The translations under genes and the position numbers were made by a program. The notes below the pieces were generated by a model. It saw only the letters and a list, made by a program, of their open reading frames with translations. It was not told where the DNA came from and searched no databases. A stretch of DNA of 64,000 nucleotides from Sipunculus nudus (taxonomy: Eukaryota; Annelida; Sipuncula; Golfingiida; Sipunculidae). Location: contig CM049315.1 of the NCBI GenBank assembly GCA_026874595.1, positions 77,784,401 through 77,848,400 on the forward strand, written 5' to 3'. Positions 1-11,370 of the stretch are shown here, one piece after another. Numbering within the stretch: position 1 is the first letter of the stretch; each line of letters starts with the position of its first letter.

Positions 1-245
1 GTGATTGTATTGACTTGTTGTTATACCGCTGTTTTACTGTATAATTGTATTGATTTAGTTTATTGTAATGTTAGGGTTGTTTTAAGAATAAATTATAGTT
101 ATTTGTTAACAAAAAAACCACTGACTTCTTCATTCATTCCCCTGGACTTTTCACGCTGCCTAGTGTTACAGAATCTGATTTTTTTCCATTACAAAATTTG
201 TGTTCATCACGCATACGTGATCTGTTTATATTAGGTTCCGTTACA
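1..245 (+). mobile_element. 3' part of an LTR (retrotransposon), truncated by the window edge
   Basis: This segment aligns with the 3' part of the complete LTR at 61,720-62,519 and, in reverse complement, with 36,593-37,418. Shared landmarks are the AAGAATAAATTATA block, the ACCACTGACTTC block, the TAGTGTT(A/G)C(A/G)GAATCTGATTT block, and an end reading TTAGGTTCCGTTACA. By comparison with the two complete copies, the LTR ends in ACA at position 245. The 5' part lies outside the window, so I cannot say whether this is a solo LTR or one end of a full element. A minisatellite starts directly at position 246. Confidence 0.8.
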
Positions 246-782
246 CCAGACTTGTCGTATCACTGTAGTATCTCCTTCTCATGCCTTATCATGTGTCACT
301 ATAAATTCTCTTATTCAAGCCTTGTCGTGTCACTGTTGTGTCTCCTTCTCAAGCCTTGGCGTGTCACTGTTGTGTCTCCTTCTCAAGCCTTGACGTGTTA
401 CTGTAGTGTCTCCTTCTCCAGACTTGTCGTATCACAGTAGTGTCTCCTTCCCAAGCCTTGTCCTGTGTCACTGCAAATTCTCTTATTCAAGCCTTGTCGT
501 GTCACTGTTGTGTCTCCTTCTCAAGCCTTGACGTGTTACTGTTGTGTCTCCTTCTCCAGACTTGTCGTATCACAGTAGTGTCTCCTTCCTAAGCCTTGTC
601 CTGTGTCACTATAAATTCTCTATTTCAAGCATTGTCGTGTCACTGTTGTGTCTCCTTCTCAAGCCTTGACGTGTTACTGTAGCGTCTCCTTCTCCAGACT
701 TGTCGTTTCACTGTAGTGTCTCCTTCCCAAGCCTTGTCCTGTGTCACTATAAATTCTCATATTCAAGCCTTGTCGTGTCACG
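246..782. repeat. 34-bp minisatellite with higher-order units
   Basis: A unit of about 34 bp built on TCAAGCCTTGTCGTGTCACT followed by GTTGTGTCTCCTTC is repeated about 15 times. A variant unit carrying CTGTGTCACTATAAATTCTC recurs near 293, 465, 601 and 738, so groups of four to five units form a higher-order repeat. The array starts exactly where the LTR ends. Open frames across it are not considered coding. Confidence 0.85.
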
Positions 783-1130
783 AATCAATATTCATTATTC
801 CATTATCATCTATAATACCTCGACTTTAAATAATATTAAAACATGGCATATAAGATAATTATAGATAAATTTTAATAATTCTATGGAATGACTTTATCAT
901 TGCTCTTTTGTGTATAATTTTATACATTTGATTGTGTTTCATTTGTTTTTTATTGTAAAAAGTGTCATATTTTGTCATAATTTTTTACGTTTGAATTTAT
1001 TTTTGTTCATTTTGTTAAGCCATGCATGTATTCTCTGAATTGTTTTAGTCCAGGACCCTATAGAAAAACAGCTTATGCTGAATAGGTTATCCTGGTGAAA
1101 TATGCATTATAAATAAATAAATAAATGTGG
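783..1130 (+). mobile_element. Probable 3' tail of a non-LTR retrotransposon
   Basis: The AT-rich stretch ends, at about 1,045-1,125, in TAGTCCAGGACCCTATAG..., an AACAGCTTATGCTGAATAGG block, TTATCCTGG, and a (TAAA)n tail at 1,107-1,126. A GC-balanced 3' UTR followed by a short TAAA repeat is usual for CR1/L2-type LINEs. No coding part is visible upstream, which fits a 5'-truncated copy. The clade assignment is inference. Confidence 0.35.
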
Positions 1131-1990
1131 TTCTGTATTACCGCAATGTCAGTATCCTATGACTTGGTTTACATCACTCCAATGTGTTTTTCTTCAAGAC
1201 TATTTCAATAATATATTCACACATTCTATTCTTTCTTCAGATGGGGTCCGCCTCAGTTGATATGTCATTCATACTCAGACTACACAATCGTACCAATTTA
1301 GAGCAACTGTGACATTTAAACATATGCATGACTTTAATTGCTAGTTTTATTGTTCTTTGCACAGTTGGTTATACGCACAGTGGGAGAATTTTTTTCCAAC
1401 TTTTAAGTGTAGGATTTCTTATTGCGAAGACTTGTAATCTTTCAGACGGTTGTAAGGCGAATATTAGATTAGACGAAACAGCGGGAATAAACGGTGAACA
1501 TTTTTTATTGTTATATCCCTAGATTATGCGAACATTTTACACGTGACAGGGAAACAATATCCAAATGTATATTAGCGAGGTCTACAGGCTTTGCAGGCCA
1601 AAAGCATAAAGCATATCGGTCCCACATCTTTAGTAATTGAATGAATCAAAGGTTTTGCTGACAACGATGATTTATAATACAATAGACCCCATGGTAAAGT
1701 ATTGTTTAAACCTGTGTGCTCTCTGTCACACAGGCCTGTTTTCTTTAAAGAATGTTATCACCACTGTATAAATGTTTGTATCCTTATTATGTCCGAAAGT
1801 ATCCATTGGATATCAATAAACTATTGTACAAGGATGGTCCATAGGTCAAGAAACAATTAAACCAATCTTTATCTAGTCTAATCTGAGAAAAAATTCCCGA
1901 TATGTGATTTGCGATTATGTTAACAGTATTGGTTAATACAACTGTTCCCGATTTTCCCCGATTATTTTAACAGAAATGCCGTAATCGCGA
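1131..1990. other. No gene recognised; unique-looking AT-rich DNA
   Basis: I see no coding exon, tandem repeat or transposon terminus here. A 64-codon open frame at 1,328-1,522 has no family resemblance and is probably chance. Confidence 0.4.
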
Positions 1991-2097
1991 TGACGTCACA
2001 ATAACGGAAGTACATAATTACAGTTACGTAAACGCTATTACATGGGACATATATCGGTCTGGTTGTTGACTCTTGTGTTGGTAAAGGTATATAAACA
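1991..2097 (+). promoter_or_regulatory. CRE-like and TATA-like motifs ahead of a tandem duplication
   Basis: A perfect CRE palindrome TGACGTCA lies at 1,991-1,998 and a TATA-like TATATAAA at 2,088-2,095. The next base pairs begin a 99-bp tandem duplication. No open frame of note follows, so this could be an LTR-type or RNA promoter rather than that of a protein gene. It is a motif match only. Confidence 0.3.
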
Positions 2098-2100
2098 CGA

Positions 2101-2289
2101 GGAGAGTTTTCTAATTGCAAATTTCTATACCATACTCTGTTTACTTATTGAATGGACAGACTCATTATGAGTTTTATCTCTTATTAGAAGTTTTAAGGAG
2201 GAGAGTTTTCTAATTGCAAATTTCTATACCATACTCTGTTTACTTATTGAATGGACAGACTCATTATGAGTTTTATCTCTTATTAGAAT
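2101..2289. repeat. Recent 99-bp tandem duplication
   Basis: The block beginning GGAGAGTTTTCTAATTGC and ending TTTTATCTCTTATTAGAA occurs at 2,101 and again at 2,200 with no visible mismatch over about 90 bp. Such identity implies a very recent duplication or an assembly artefact. Confidence 0.9.
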
Positions 2290-2868
2290 TTGTCCCAGGT
2301 GATATCATGGGCCAGCTTAAGTTTTAGTTAAAAAAAAAAATGGAACGCTCCAGCCCGGCTCCTTCGGGCAAACGCTCTCACACAGCCAGCCATCATCTCC
2401 GGTCACCCAGAGAGGCAGTCATCAACGGTCTTGAGATAGAGTCAGTCTGGTGATAGAGGCCATTGACTCTCAGAATAAACACAATAATTTTGAGTCTGTT
2501 GCATAAACTGAGGATTGTAGTCTGCTGGAGAGTGAACCGCTATGTCATGAATATAAATGACTCTGACTGGAGAATGATAATCGTCTATTATTTCGTGATT
2601 GTATGTTTATCTGTTTAGAGAGTGATCAAGAGTTGTTGAGTTTTGATTATAGTTTGAGATAATTGAAGAGGAATTATCATTTTGTTATATCATAATCACA
2701 TTGGTCTGATTAGAGATAAATAAGAGCTGTCTTGTCACTAATTATAGTTTCTTATGATCGCATCGAGATAATCAAGTGTTGTGAAATTTTTCAGGCGTTC
2801 CTGAAATGCAGATTTCTGGTTATTATAATTATGATGATGATAATGATGACGATGATGATGATTACTAA
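2290..2868. other. No gene recognised
   Basis: This interval holds an A-tract (2,331-2,341), a short GC-rich hairpin-like sequence (GCCCGGCTCCTTCGGGC, about 2,354-2,370) and AT-rich DNA. No open frame or repeat boundary could be supported. Confidence 0.4.
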
Positions 2869-2871
2869 TTC

Positions 2872-2935
<64 letters not shown>

Positions 2936-3030
2936 ATTATTATTATTATATTACGATTATTATTATTATTATTCTAATTCTTCATATCATTACTGTTATT
3001 ATTATTATTACATATTAATTATTATTATTA

Positions 3031-3111
<81 letters not shown>

Positions 3112-3113
3112 TT
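2869..3113. repeat. (ATT)n microsatellite
   Basis: Two long runs of ATT trinucleotides with few interruptions fill this interval. Runs of encoded isoleucine in the plus frame are an artefact of the repeat. Confidence 0.95.
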
Positions 3114-3374
3114 ATATATGTTTAAAATATATCGTGCAGGATAATAATTTAAACATGCATGTTCTTACGCATATACTCTATATCATAATAAACGTATAAA
3201 CGTATCTACATGGGAAGAACGAATGGCTTTTTTGTAAGTGATAATAAACATTTATGGTGAAATTAAATTAGTAAAAGAAAAATAACATATCGTCCGTGTT
3301 ATGATCATAACAAATTCATCCGGTTGAAGAGTGAATATTGCTACCGCAGGAAAGTAATGTAACGATCTCGCCTC

Positions 3375-3755
3375 TCAAAACTAGAAAGCTGCATTCTATG
3401 AAATGTAAGCCTCCGTCACGCAGGGTTCCTTTTTCGGGATGGTTTCAAAACCAAAACTGTGTTTGCATTCACTTATTCGGCCCGTATTCCAAGGTTTGTT
3501 TGTGCATAAGTAACTGTATATTTGTGAATATTCCTTGATGACGTTCCAGAATTTGGATCATATGCCGGATCATACCAAAATCTAGTCCATTCTGCAATGG
3601 CTCATGTCCAAAATGTCCTGAAAATTTCATAAGATTTTGTTCAAAATTGAGTGAGTTATATTTCGGAAAAACACACAAGCACCCACACAAACACACACAC
3701 ACAAACAAACACGAACGGGGATGAACGCATACCCTTCATGTGAAGGTGATTATAC
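3375..3755 (+). mobile_element. Dispersed GCCTCCGCC-type MITE, copy 1
   Basis: This is one of at least six copies of the same family in the window (others near 14.5, 26.7, 27.0, 28.5 and 29.7 kb). Landmarks in order are CTGCATTCTATGAAATGTAAG, TTGCATTCACTTATTCGG, TGTGAATATTCCTTGATGACG, CATATGCCGGATCA, a run of CA-rich DNA (ACACACACAAACAAACACG) and a terminal CATACCCTTCATGTG. No open frame of transposase size is present, so it is non-autonomous. Confidence 0.75.
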
Positions 3756-4356
3756 CAAACTCATACCCCTATAGAGCGGCAAGTTTTCCACCGTTGTTGT
3801 CTCTGTACAGAGGTCGCTTCAAAGCAACTTGTCCACATGTCGAGCGCTGCTGGGTTTAACACTGGGTCGTATTCACCAGTAATGGACTTTTCGCTTGCTT
3901 GACAGTAGCTGTCGCTACTTTTACGAGGACATCGTTTTTCCATTGAAAAGCAGTTATGCTTCTTTCCGGGACAAATTGATGCAAACAATCCATGGACGGA
4001 CCACAGGCGCCTGTCAGCTAACACCGGCTTAAAATGTCAATGCCTATGTTACGGGCAATCACAAAATAGGCCCAGATACTGGAAAGTATAAATCCACAAG
4101 AACGGATTTCGGATATCATTTATCAGAATTAATACTAAATTGAACGTCACTCGGTTAATTACTGATTTGCCTTATTATTTTAAAATGTATATTCGTCTCC
4201 AAACCAGATTGTTGGTATTGAATAATAAAATACTTTTGGCATTAAGAAATGAAATAACTCATGCGTAATCTAAATGCTGTTCGGTTATATAAGAACAACT
4301 CATAAGCAGCAATTTTTTTTTCGCATTTAATTTCTTTAGGAAGCGGCACTGGAAAA

Positions 4357-4359
<3 letters not shown>
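3756..4359. other. No gene recognised
   Basis: An 87-codon minus-strand open frame (3,761-4,024) has no recognisable motif and no splice-site support. The rest is AT-rich unique-looking DNA. Confidence 0.35.

Positions 4360-4426
<67 letters not shown>
4360..4426. repeat. (TA)n microsatellite
   Basis: A run of AT dinucleotides with one interruption. Confidence 0.95.
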
Positions 4427-4920
4427 GATGGAAAGGGTATTTGATATTTCAATATTTTATTTTTTCCATTCTTAACTAATAGACTATTTTAAGCACTCAG
4501 AAACAGCCAGCCACTTTTTAACAGGTTAATATTAGATGACATGACAATATCTCAAAAGCGTTTTTTTGTTTTTTTTTATAATTATGATTCAATAAATCAT
4601 TTTAAATTTCATTTTTAATCAAGAAATTTCAAATGACTTGCTGGTTTATTTTGAATTAAGTTTTTTTCCCAGTGCTGCTACCTTCAGAGTATCAAGCCGA
4701 GATGCACTGTAGTGTTCTTCGCTTACACATAATTTTGGTACAAAAAATAACACAAGGACCATTTGAGTCAATTTATCTTCAAAGGTGCTGAGGATGATTC
4801 GCAGGCGTGGGAGGGTAATTATATGTACAGCCATCTCACCTATATGGACTCCCCTGATCAAGACAAAGATTAAGAAATAACAGATATAAAGGAAGAATGA
4901 AGAATACTTGCGGAGGTATA

Positions 4921-6660
4921 CCTATATTTAGGGTAATCGTGCAAAGTAACGGACCCACATTTCTCTCTCTCACAAATAAGTGTGACCACATTTCACTAAA
5001 ATTTTTTTGCATGATAAAGTTGACGATTCGGCGCATCTAATGATATCATATTTTTGTATGTTATTTATATATTTATTTTGGTAAAAAGGGTAGTCTGCCG
5101 AAAATACCCAAAATGACGTCGTGTCAAAGACGTTCTGAGCCGACGTCATGAATCCACAGTAATATACATATATACCATGTTAAACGTTTAGATGATGTCT
5201 TATAAAAATTACAGTCAATATATAATATTATGCATATATGTTTATACTTTTTTACCTCTATTTATCCACATTTCACTTGATGGACGTTCAAGGTGACGAC
5301 GCCCTGCCGCCAGAACGTAAACAAATGTCGAGTGTTACGTGACAAGTCATGCACTTAAAATCAAGAGAGACACGGGATAAACACGTTCGTCCGCATTATG
5401 TTACAACATATTTTGTTATACTAACATAATAATATCCTTATTTTTAATAATATAATTATAAAGTGTGACAACATTAATAAGTTATAATTAATGACATTAT
5501 TAAGGTGTGATCTCTTTTATTAATGGTGTGTCCAGGTATAGTTAGAAATAGTGAAAAAAATATGGTGTGACCACATTTAAATAAATTCTTACATCATAAT
5601 ATTCCTTATTTTTTTTCTATATTTAATCCTAATTTTTTTCAAACCAAGAGACCATATCTTTACCAAAAAATATTGACAAAAATAAGGTGTGACCACATAT
5701 TGTGTGATCACATTTTTACAATAAATATTGACAAAAATAAGGTGTGACCACATTTTATTTGACCAGCCTAATAAGTTTGTATTATATATAATATTATAAA
5801 ATGTGGTCACATATGGTGTGACCACATTTTTTTACAATAAATATTGACAAAAATAAGGTGTGACCACATTTTATTTGACCAGCCTAATAAGTTTGTATTA
5901 TATATATATATATAATATTACAAAATGTGGTCACATATGGATGATATGCCCAACATGGTCCCGTGTTTCTCCCGCGTTCGTCTCGATTTTAAGGGCTACC
6001 GGTCTGTTACTCATGGGGAGAGGATGTTCCAATCTGATTGTCCTTACATAAAGTATTCAACAGGAATAAATAAAAAAAATAAGATAAATGACATGTCTAA
6101 AAATGTAGTCTTTATACTCTGTCCACAAAAATGACTGTTTATTACACAATTTATATTTATTTGACATATAACGTGCATAAAGACAAAGCTAAATAGAGCA
6201 AGAGTTCAGTCGTGATCAGTCGAATACATTCACAGACGATAGTTACATGTTTATGTTTTTGGCGGCACGACGTTGTCAACTTGTATTAAATCTTGGGAAA
6301 TATGGATATTTAGAGGCAAAATTGTCTCTCTATCTATGCATAAAAGATATATTGACTGTAATTTTTGTTAGAAATCATCCTTTTGTTTAACATGGTATGC
6401 ACGTACATTACTGCTGATTCATGACGTCGGCTGAGAACGTCTTTGACACAACGTCATTTTGGGTTATCAGCAAACTACCCTTTTTCGACAGTTTATAGCA
6501 AAATATATTTATATCAAACTTACAAAAATATTGTATCATTAGATGCGCCGGATCTTCAACTTTAACATGAAACAATTTTTTTCATTGAAATGTCGTCACC
6601 CTTTTTTGTGAGACCATGTAAGATGGGTCCGTTACTTTGCACGATTACCATATTTAGAAT
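4921..6660. mobile_element. Large foldback (inverted-repeat) element, about 1.74 kb
   Basis: The left arm (about 4,921-5,345) and right arm (about 6,238-6,660) are imperfect inverted copies of each other over about 420 bp. Matching blocks include GGTAATCGTGCAAAGTAACG at the outer ends, AGATGCGCCG, GACGTCGGCT...AACGTCTTTGACAC, TTAACATGGTAT, TATTGACTGTAATTTTT, and a GGCGGCA(C/G)G block at the inner ends. The spacer is AT-rich and holds repeated GTGTGACCACAT motifs. No transposase open frame is visible. The structure fits a non-autonomous foldback transposon. The superfamily is unknown because I could not define a clear target duplication. Confidence 0.8.
5655..5938. repeat. Direct repeats inside the foldback spacer
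   Basis: A block of about 118 bp runs from AATATTGACAAAAATAAGG through GTGTGACCACATTTTATTTG to TAAGTTTGTATTATATATA. It occurs twice (near 5,716 and 5,834), with a partial third copy near 5,661. Each copy carries ATGTGGTCAC and GTGACCACAT as inverted motifs, so the spacer is itself locally palindromic. Confidence 0.8.
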
Positions 6661-6796
6661 GTTAATGGAAACAAAATAAGGCCAGGTCGAAACTCAATAG
6701 CGGTGATGAAAGAATGGATAGTTTAATACTGCGGTTGTCTTTATATTCGCAAGGTTGAGATTTCGTGATTTCTATTGTTTCAGTGTTTCCTATATA
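6661..6796. repeat. Partial copy of the CTGTGGTTG element family
   Basis: The stretch TACTGCGGTTGTCTTTATAT near 6,727, followed by TTCGCAAGG and TTTCGTGATTTC, resembles the left end of the complete element at 6,797-7,198. It appears to be a truncated copy next to it. Confidence 0.5.
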
Positions 6797-7198
6797 CTGT
6801 GGTTGGCTTCATATTTGCGCGGCTAAAATTTTGCGATTTCTTAAATTTGAACCGATCGCGAGGGTTAAATCTAAGTAAAGCAGTGATTGTCTAATTATAT
6901 GATATGAGTAAATTCCACGCTATCTCAGATATTTCTGTTACAGTTTTTGTATAATTATAATAATTAAAGTGGTTTTTTTTCATGTGCCGGTACCAATATT
7001 ATGCATAGATTAGGTTGCTGATTAACGAACAAAGTTTCCAAAGGTGTGACAAATAATCCACTGGTGAAGATACATCATCCCCACATGTTCATCTTAGTGT
7101 ATGAGGGATCTTATTCCCGAAGGTTTCATATTCGCGATTATTTCCTATTCGCGAATATCGCGAGATTAATACCCTCGCGAAAAACAAGGCAACCACAG
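6797..7198. mobile_element. MITE with CTGTGGTTG termini and TA target duplication
   Basis: The left end reads TA then CTGTGGTTGGC and the right end GGCAACCACAG then TA, so the termini are inverted and flanked by TA. Subterminal sequence is rich in TTCGCGA and TCGCGA motifs. The length is about 400 bp with no open frame. TA flanks and short inverted ends fit Tc1/mariner-type mobilisation. A right half of the same family lies at 21,661-21,744. Confidence 0.7.
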
Positions 7199-8010
7199 TA
7201 ATAGACTACACAGAGAATATCCTTTGTTTTATGAATCTTTTAATGTAAATTATAATTTAAGAACGAGTGGAAATTCATAGGCAGATAATGTTATAAAAAT
7301 ATACTGAAGAAAAATATACCTAAAATAAATATGTTTCTTTATGAACAGAAGTTTATTCTCCGCATTGTGCTTTATATTTTTAGCCCAAATGTTAATTATG
7401 TATTGTTTATTATTTTTACTTTCCTTTTATTATATTTTGTTATCGGAAAAACCTTCCACTCAATTAATCATCTAGTTGGCAAGTACTCTCAACAAAAGGA
7501 AAGAAATAACTCGTGTCCATTTATAATATTTGATAAATGTCAGCATTGAAGATACACATAATCGAATAATAAATAACCAATATAAGGCAGCTAATGGTGT
7601 ATTTATGCTTCATCTGTGTACTTAACTTGTCCGATTCCTCTGTTTTGTATTGTATATAACAGCCAATAAACCTGTCTATGTGTCTTTGTATTAATAGCAT
7701 CATCGATTATGTTCCAAAGTTGAGCTATTGCAGTATTGCTTCATATCAAATTAGAACGTTTTTATTTTCCTTTTGTCTTATTCACAAAGGTTTGCTTTTT
7801 AGCGATATTATCACCCTCGTTAAAATATGTTACACCCTCACGAGCATACAGCCAAGCACAGTATTCAGTGTATCGACGACAATATCTAAACGCCGTTTTG
7901 CTGAAGTTTTCTTTCTGACTTAAAAAAATGAAAATATTCTGACAGCAAAAAATAAATATCATTTTAAGTTGTTAATACTCAAATGATGTTATTTGGGTAT
8001 TGTTATGTAA
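7199..8010. other. No gene recognised
   Basis: Several overlapping open frames of 60-81 codons occur here on both strands, none with a motif, signal or splice-site support. I see no repeat structure. Confidence 0.4.
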
Positions 8011-8683
8011 TTTGACATTAGCCCACTAAGTATTCCTGCGGTCCCCAAAACTGCGGTGACCGCAGCGGGTTGTGACCGAGGCTTCAAGCCTCGGTCACAA
8101 TCCGGATACGGTCGCCGTTCGGCGAGTGTTTTGGGCTCCTCCGTACGGCTGACGTACGGCAACCGTACGTTTTTCAAAGGCCGCAGGGACTCCGGAACGA
8201 CTGCAACTGACATTAGCGCAAGCTCATAAGTTGATGCGGCGGCCGCGCGTCAGGCAGTCACCTACGGGCTCCGTACGTGCACCGTACAGTAGACGTATGG
8301 ATGTCGTAGGATTCCCGTGCAATTTTTAACGCCTACTCGGCTACCCGAGAGACGTACGGCCTACCTGCGGTTGTCGTAAGGGGTCTTTGCCTCTTCCGCA
8401 AGCTTAGCTTGCGGGGTCCGCAGGGTTAGCTTACTTTACCGTGCTGGGGCCGTGAGAATGAGGAAGACACCGTGCCGTTCCCGCACGTCGGCCGCATGAG
8501 TATTCCTGCAGTTTCAAAAACCTAACGGTGATCTACGGTATGCGGTGGCCGCATCGGTTTACGATCGAGGCTCAAAAATGACTTGCTCCCACTTTTTAAA
8601 AATAGATAAATTACAAATAACGTTGTAAGATTAAATGTTTAATGTTTTCGAGATATTTTGACGAACTTTGACATTAGCCCACT
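8011..8683. mobile_element. GC-rich insertion flanked by 17-bp direct repeats
   Basis: TTTGACATTAGCCCACT is found exactly at 8,011-8,027 and 8,667-8,683. A degenerate match (TGACATTAGCGCAAGCT) lies at about 8,208. Most of the DNA between is far more GC-rich than anything around it and is packed with short motifs such as CGTACGG, CCGTACG and GCGGCCGC. Two internal direct repeats start with AGTATTCCTGC near 8,029 and 8,498. There is no transposase open frame. The left junction contains CACTA, so a CACTA-type or other non-autonomous DNA element is possible, but matching inverted ends were not found. Confidence 0.5.
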
Positions 8684-9970
8684 TAACTAACATCCTCTTA
8701 TTAAGTATTTCAAATAATGCAATTTTAATTTATAATGTTTTAAATATTCAATATTATACATATTTTCATTACAAGGAATAATGCACCAGATTTAACATTA
8801 TGTGTACTATATTGAGCGTAATATGAATTGATATCATTTTAGAGAGGTTTTGAAATCAGGTTTTCCCTCATAGATGGAAATAAACCTCTTTGTAGTTCAG
8901 CTAAATTATGGGTTATTTTGCTCTCATTATCTTCTTACTCTATTGACCCACCGGTAGAAAGTAGCGATAAGTGACATTCTCATTTCATTGAATTAGTCTG
9001 ATTGTTAAAATTTAATGACAAAAATTGATGCACAGAGCCACAGCATTGTATCCTTATGACCTAATCAGCAGTTGCGGTGCTTCCACTCTGAATTTAATAG
9101 GAAGAATGATTTAATTTTAAATGAAGAAAAAAAAGTTTAACATTGTCTGGAAAAAAATATGAAAAAGTAAAAATCAACGCAAATAGCGTTTTACAACATG
9201 TGAACCTTCTAAATAAGCTCCAGGTATTAATTGTCATATATATTCTATTTACCCAGGGATATTATAAAACATTGACAAGGTCTCAGAAAAAGAAAATTAA
9301 TAAAAATATGAATCCCTGAAAAAGTATAAAAAGATATTGTGCTTAAAAGAAGTATGTTACTCTCAAAAAGTACAGAGTGACAGCATTGCTTTGTACTGAC
9401 GTGACCTCAACACTGGCAGTATTTGTGGAGGTTATGCCTCGTAAAATACCCTCGATTTTAGATAAAAAAAAGTGTGCTCACAAAACTCTGATATATAACA
9501 TACAATCATTCTGTAAAGGGTGCAGCTCTGTTTACAGTGCACATGGGTTAGATAATTTAAAACGTCGAAGAGCGCCAGGACCAATGATTGTAGTAAACGT
9601 CCACATAAGGAGTCGGGCATTTTTTTATATAACAAAAGTGTTTTAAGACGTAGCCGGCTTTAGAAAACAGACCTTTAAATTGTTCCGCATGGGTTTATTT
9701 GAACTGTTATATTGTAACAAAACATAAGAAAACATAGAACCATTGTATTCGTTTTTCTAAAACAGTATCCATCTAAAGGCCCCGACACAGTGTTGACCCT
9801 TGGTTGTTCCCGCGGTATCCCAGCGTACGTCAGAGTTACCGGAAAACTGTTTTTAGATTAACTAACAAGGGACGTGGTCGACCAGTATTCTGTCAGAGAG
9901 ATGGGGTGTTTTGACCCAAAGAGATCTTTCATAAAGATCGTGGTGTATTTGTGTGTATGGTGTGTATATG
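8684..9970. other. No gene recognised
   Basis: AT-rich DNA with chance open frames (for example 9,377-9,646 plus, 89 codons) and no family resemblance, repeat boundary or splice-supported exon. Confidence 0.4.

Positions 9971-10026
<56 letters not shown>
9971..10026. repeat. (TA)n microsatellite
   Basis: A run of TA dinucleotides. Confidence 0.95.
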
Positions 10027-10027
<1 letters not shown>

Positions 10028-11304
10028 TGGTGATGCCATATAATACTTTTTTATTTAACTTTTTTAAATAACTGGAAATTTAAATTACTACTGCTTTTGG
10101 TTAATATTTTCCTAACTTGCACAATGATGTTAGGATTTTGCAGGTAATTGGATATTAATGAGTCGTTGAATTAATGTCCGTAAATAACTGTTTGATCTAA
10201 AGGCGCTAATGTGTGTTGTAATGGTAAAACTTTCCCCTCTCCTCCCTGTTATACAATACATCCTTTATAAGGACTTTATAAGCTTCTTATTTTCATCCAA
10301 TTTTAACCAGATTGACAGGTGTTTAATTACACGTTTTTGAAGAAATGTTAATGAAACATAAATAGGATTTTTTTTTTGGGGGGGGGGGGGGGGCAGTGTG
10401 ATAGTAAACGACCATCTGTACTGACATGAATGACATAATATTTCTCAAGTAACAAAAGGAGAGCTTAAGTGTGACCGTGCCTATATATTATAGTACATAT
10501 ATTTGCTGAAGATACTAATTTTTTACCGATATGCATAAATGTAACTTTGATCGACTTAAAAAAAAATAAACGCCTAAGCATTCTTTGCTGCCATTTAACA
10601 TCAGTAATGAGAGAAAATCTCCTCATTAGCAGTCGATTCCGCCGTCAATATCATCTTGTCTGTTGTCGTTATGAGCCTCATAAAAAAACAGAGAGATCAT
10701 GGTGCGAAGCCTCTGGAAAAACAACCGCCAGAAACCAGCGGTAATATAATTTAGATGAAGCATCATGCATAAAGCGAAAGCTTCATTAATGCAGATAATT
10801 AAATCCTAGTTTTCCCCATGAATGCTATCCTTGCACATTTTATGTGCGCGCTTTTCTGATATAAAATTGTCACATTAGATATGTATACGAGCCGGATCTA
10901 TTAGTTCTGTTCATTAACACCGACGCGTGTCGTATTAAATTCTAGCAAATGTGCTAAATGTTAATGTTTATCTAATGAAGACCCAATCTAACATGTTTGG
11001 GGACAGGTATTTGCTGGGCGGGATTTTCTATTGTCACCTCCATAAATTGATCGATGTTGACACACGGACGGCGGGATATACCCATCTCTACGTCAACAGA
11101 ACGCCGGAAAACCGTCATCGGTTACTATTGATTTGTTACCCCATTATGAAGAGTGCCAAGTTACACCTGTATAAAAACATTGGTCCAATAAATTCATAAC
11201 CTCAACTCATGATAAATGCATTATCGCCGATGACACCGACGGCCACACACGTACACGCTTAGCTGCGGCCGATCTGCCCCGCTCAATATCAGTCGCCGTT
11301 GGTA
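10027..11304. other. Upstream region of the CARP gene; no gene recognised
   Basis: It includes a long poly-G tract (about 10,378-10,394). From about 10,850 on, the composition becomes more balanced, with an 82-codon open frame (10,951-11,199) that lacks motifs. Because it lies directly upstream of the CARP promoter, this balanced stretch may be regulatory. That is inference from position only. Confidence 0.35.
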
Positions 11305-11370
11305 ATTGGCTGAGCGCCGAGCAAGCGATGGTGCCGTCTATTTAAATCCATGAGAGCTACTCGTCAGCCA
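11305..11370 (+). promoter_or_regulatory. Candidate core promoter of the CARP gene
   Basis: An inverted CCAAT box (ATTGG) lies near 11,305. A TATA-like CTATTTAAATC lies at 11,338-11,348. An initiator-like TCAGCC lies about 20 bp further on (near 11,364). The distance to the start codon at 11,576 would give a 5' UTR of about 210 bases. These are motif matches without transcript evidence. Confidence 0.4.

Noticed and set aside
2732-2977. 81-codon frame with poly-isoleucine
   Set aside because: It is translation of an (ATT)n microsatellite.
10951-11199. 82-codon open frame just upstream of the CARP promoter
   Set aside because: There is no motif, no splice partner in phase with CARP exon 1, and an in-frame stop separates it from the CARP start.
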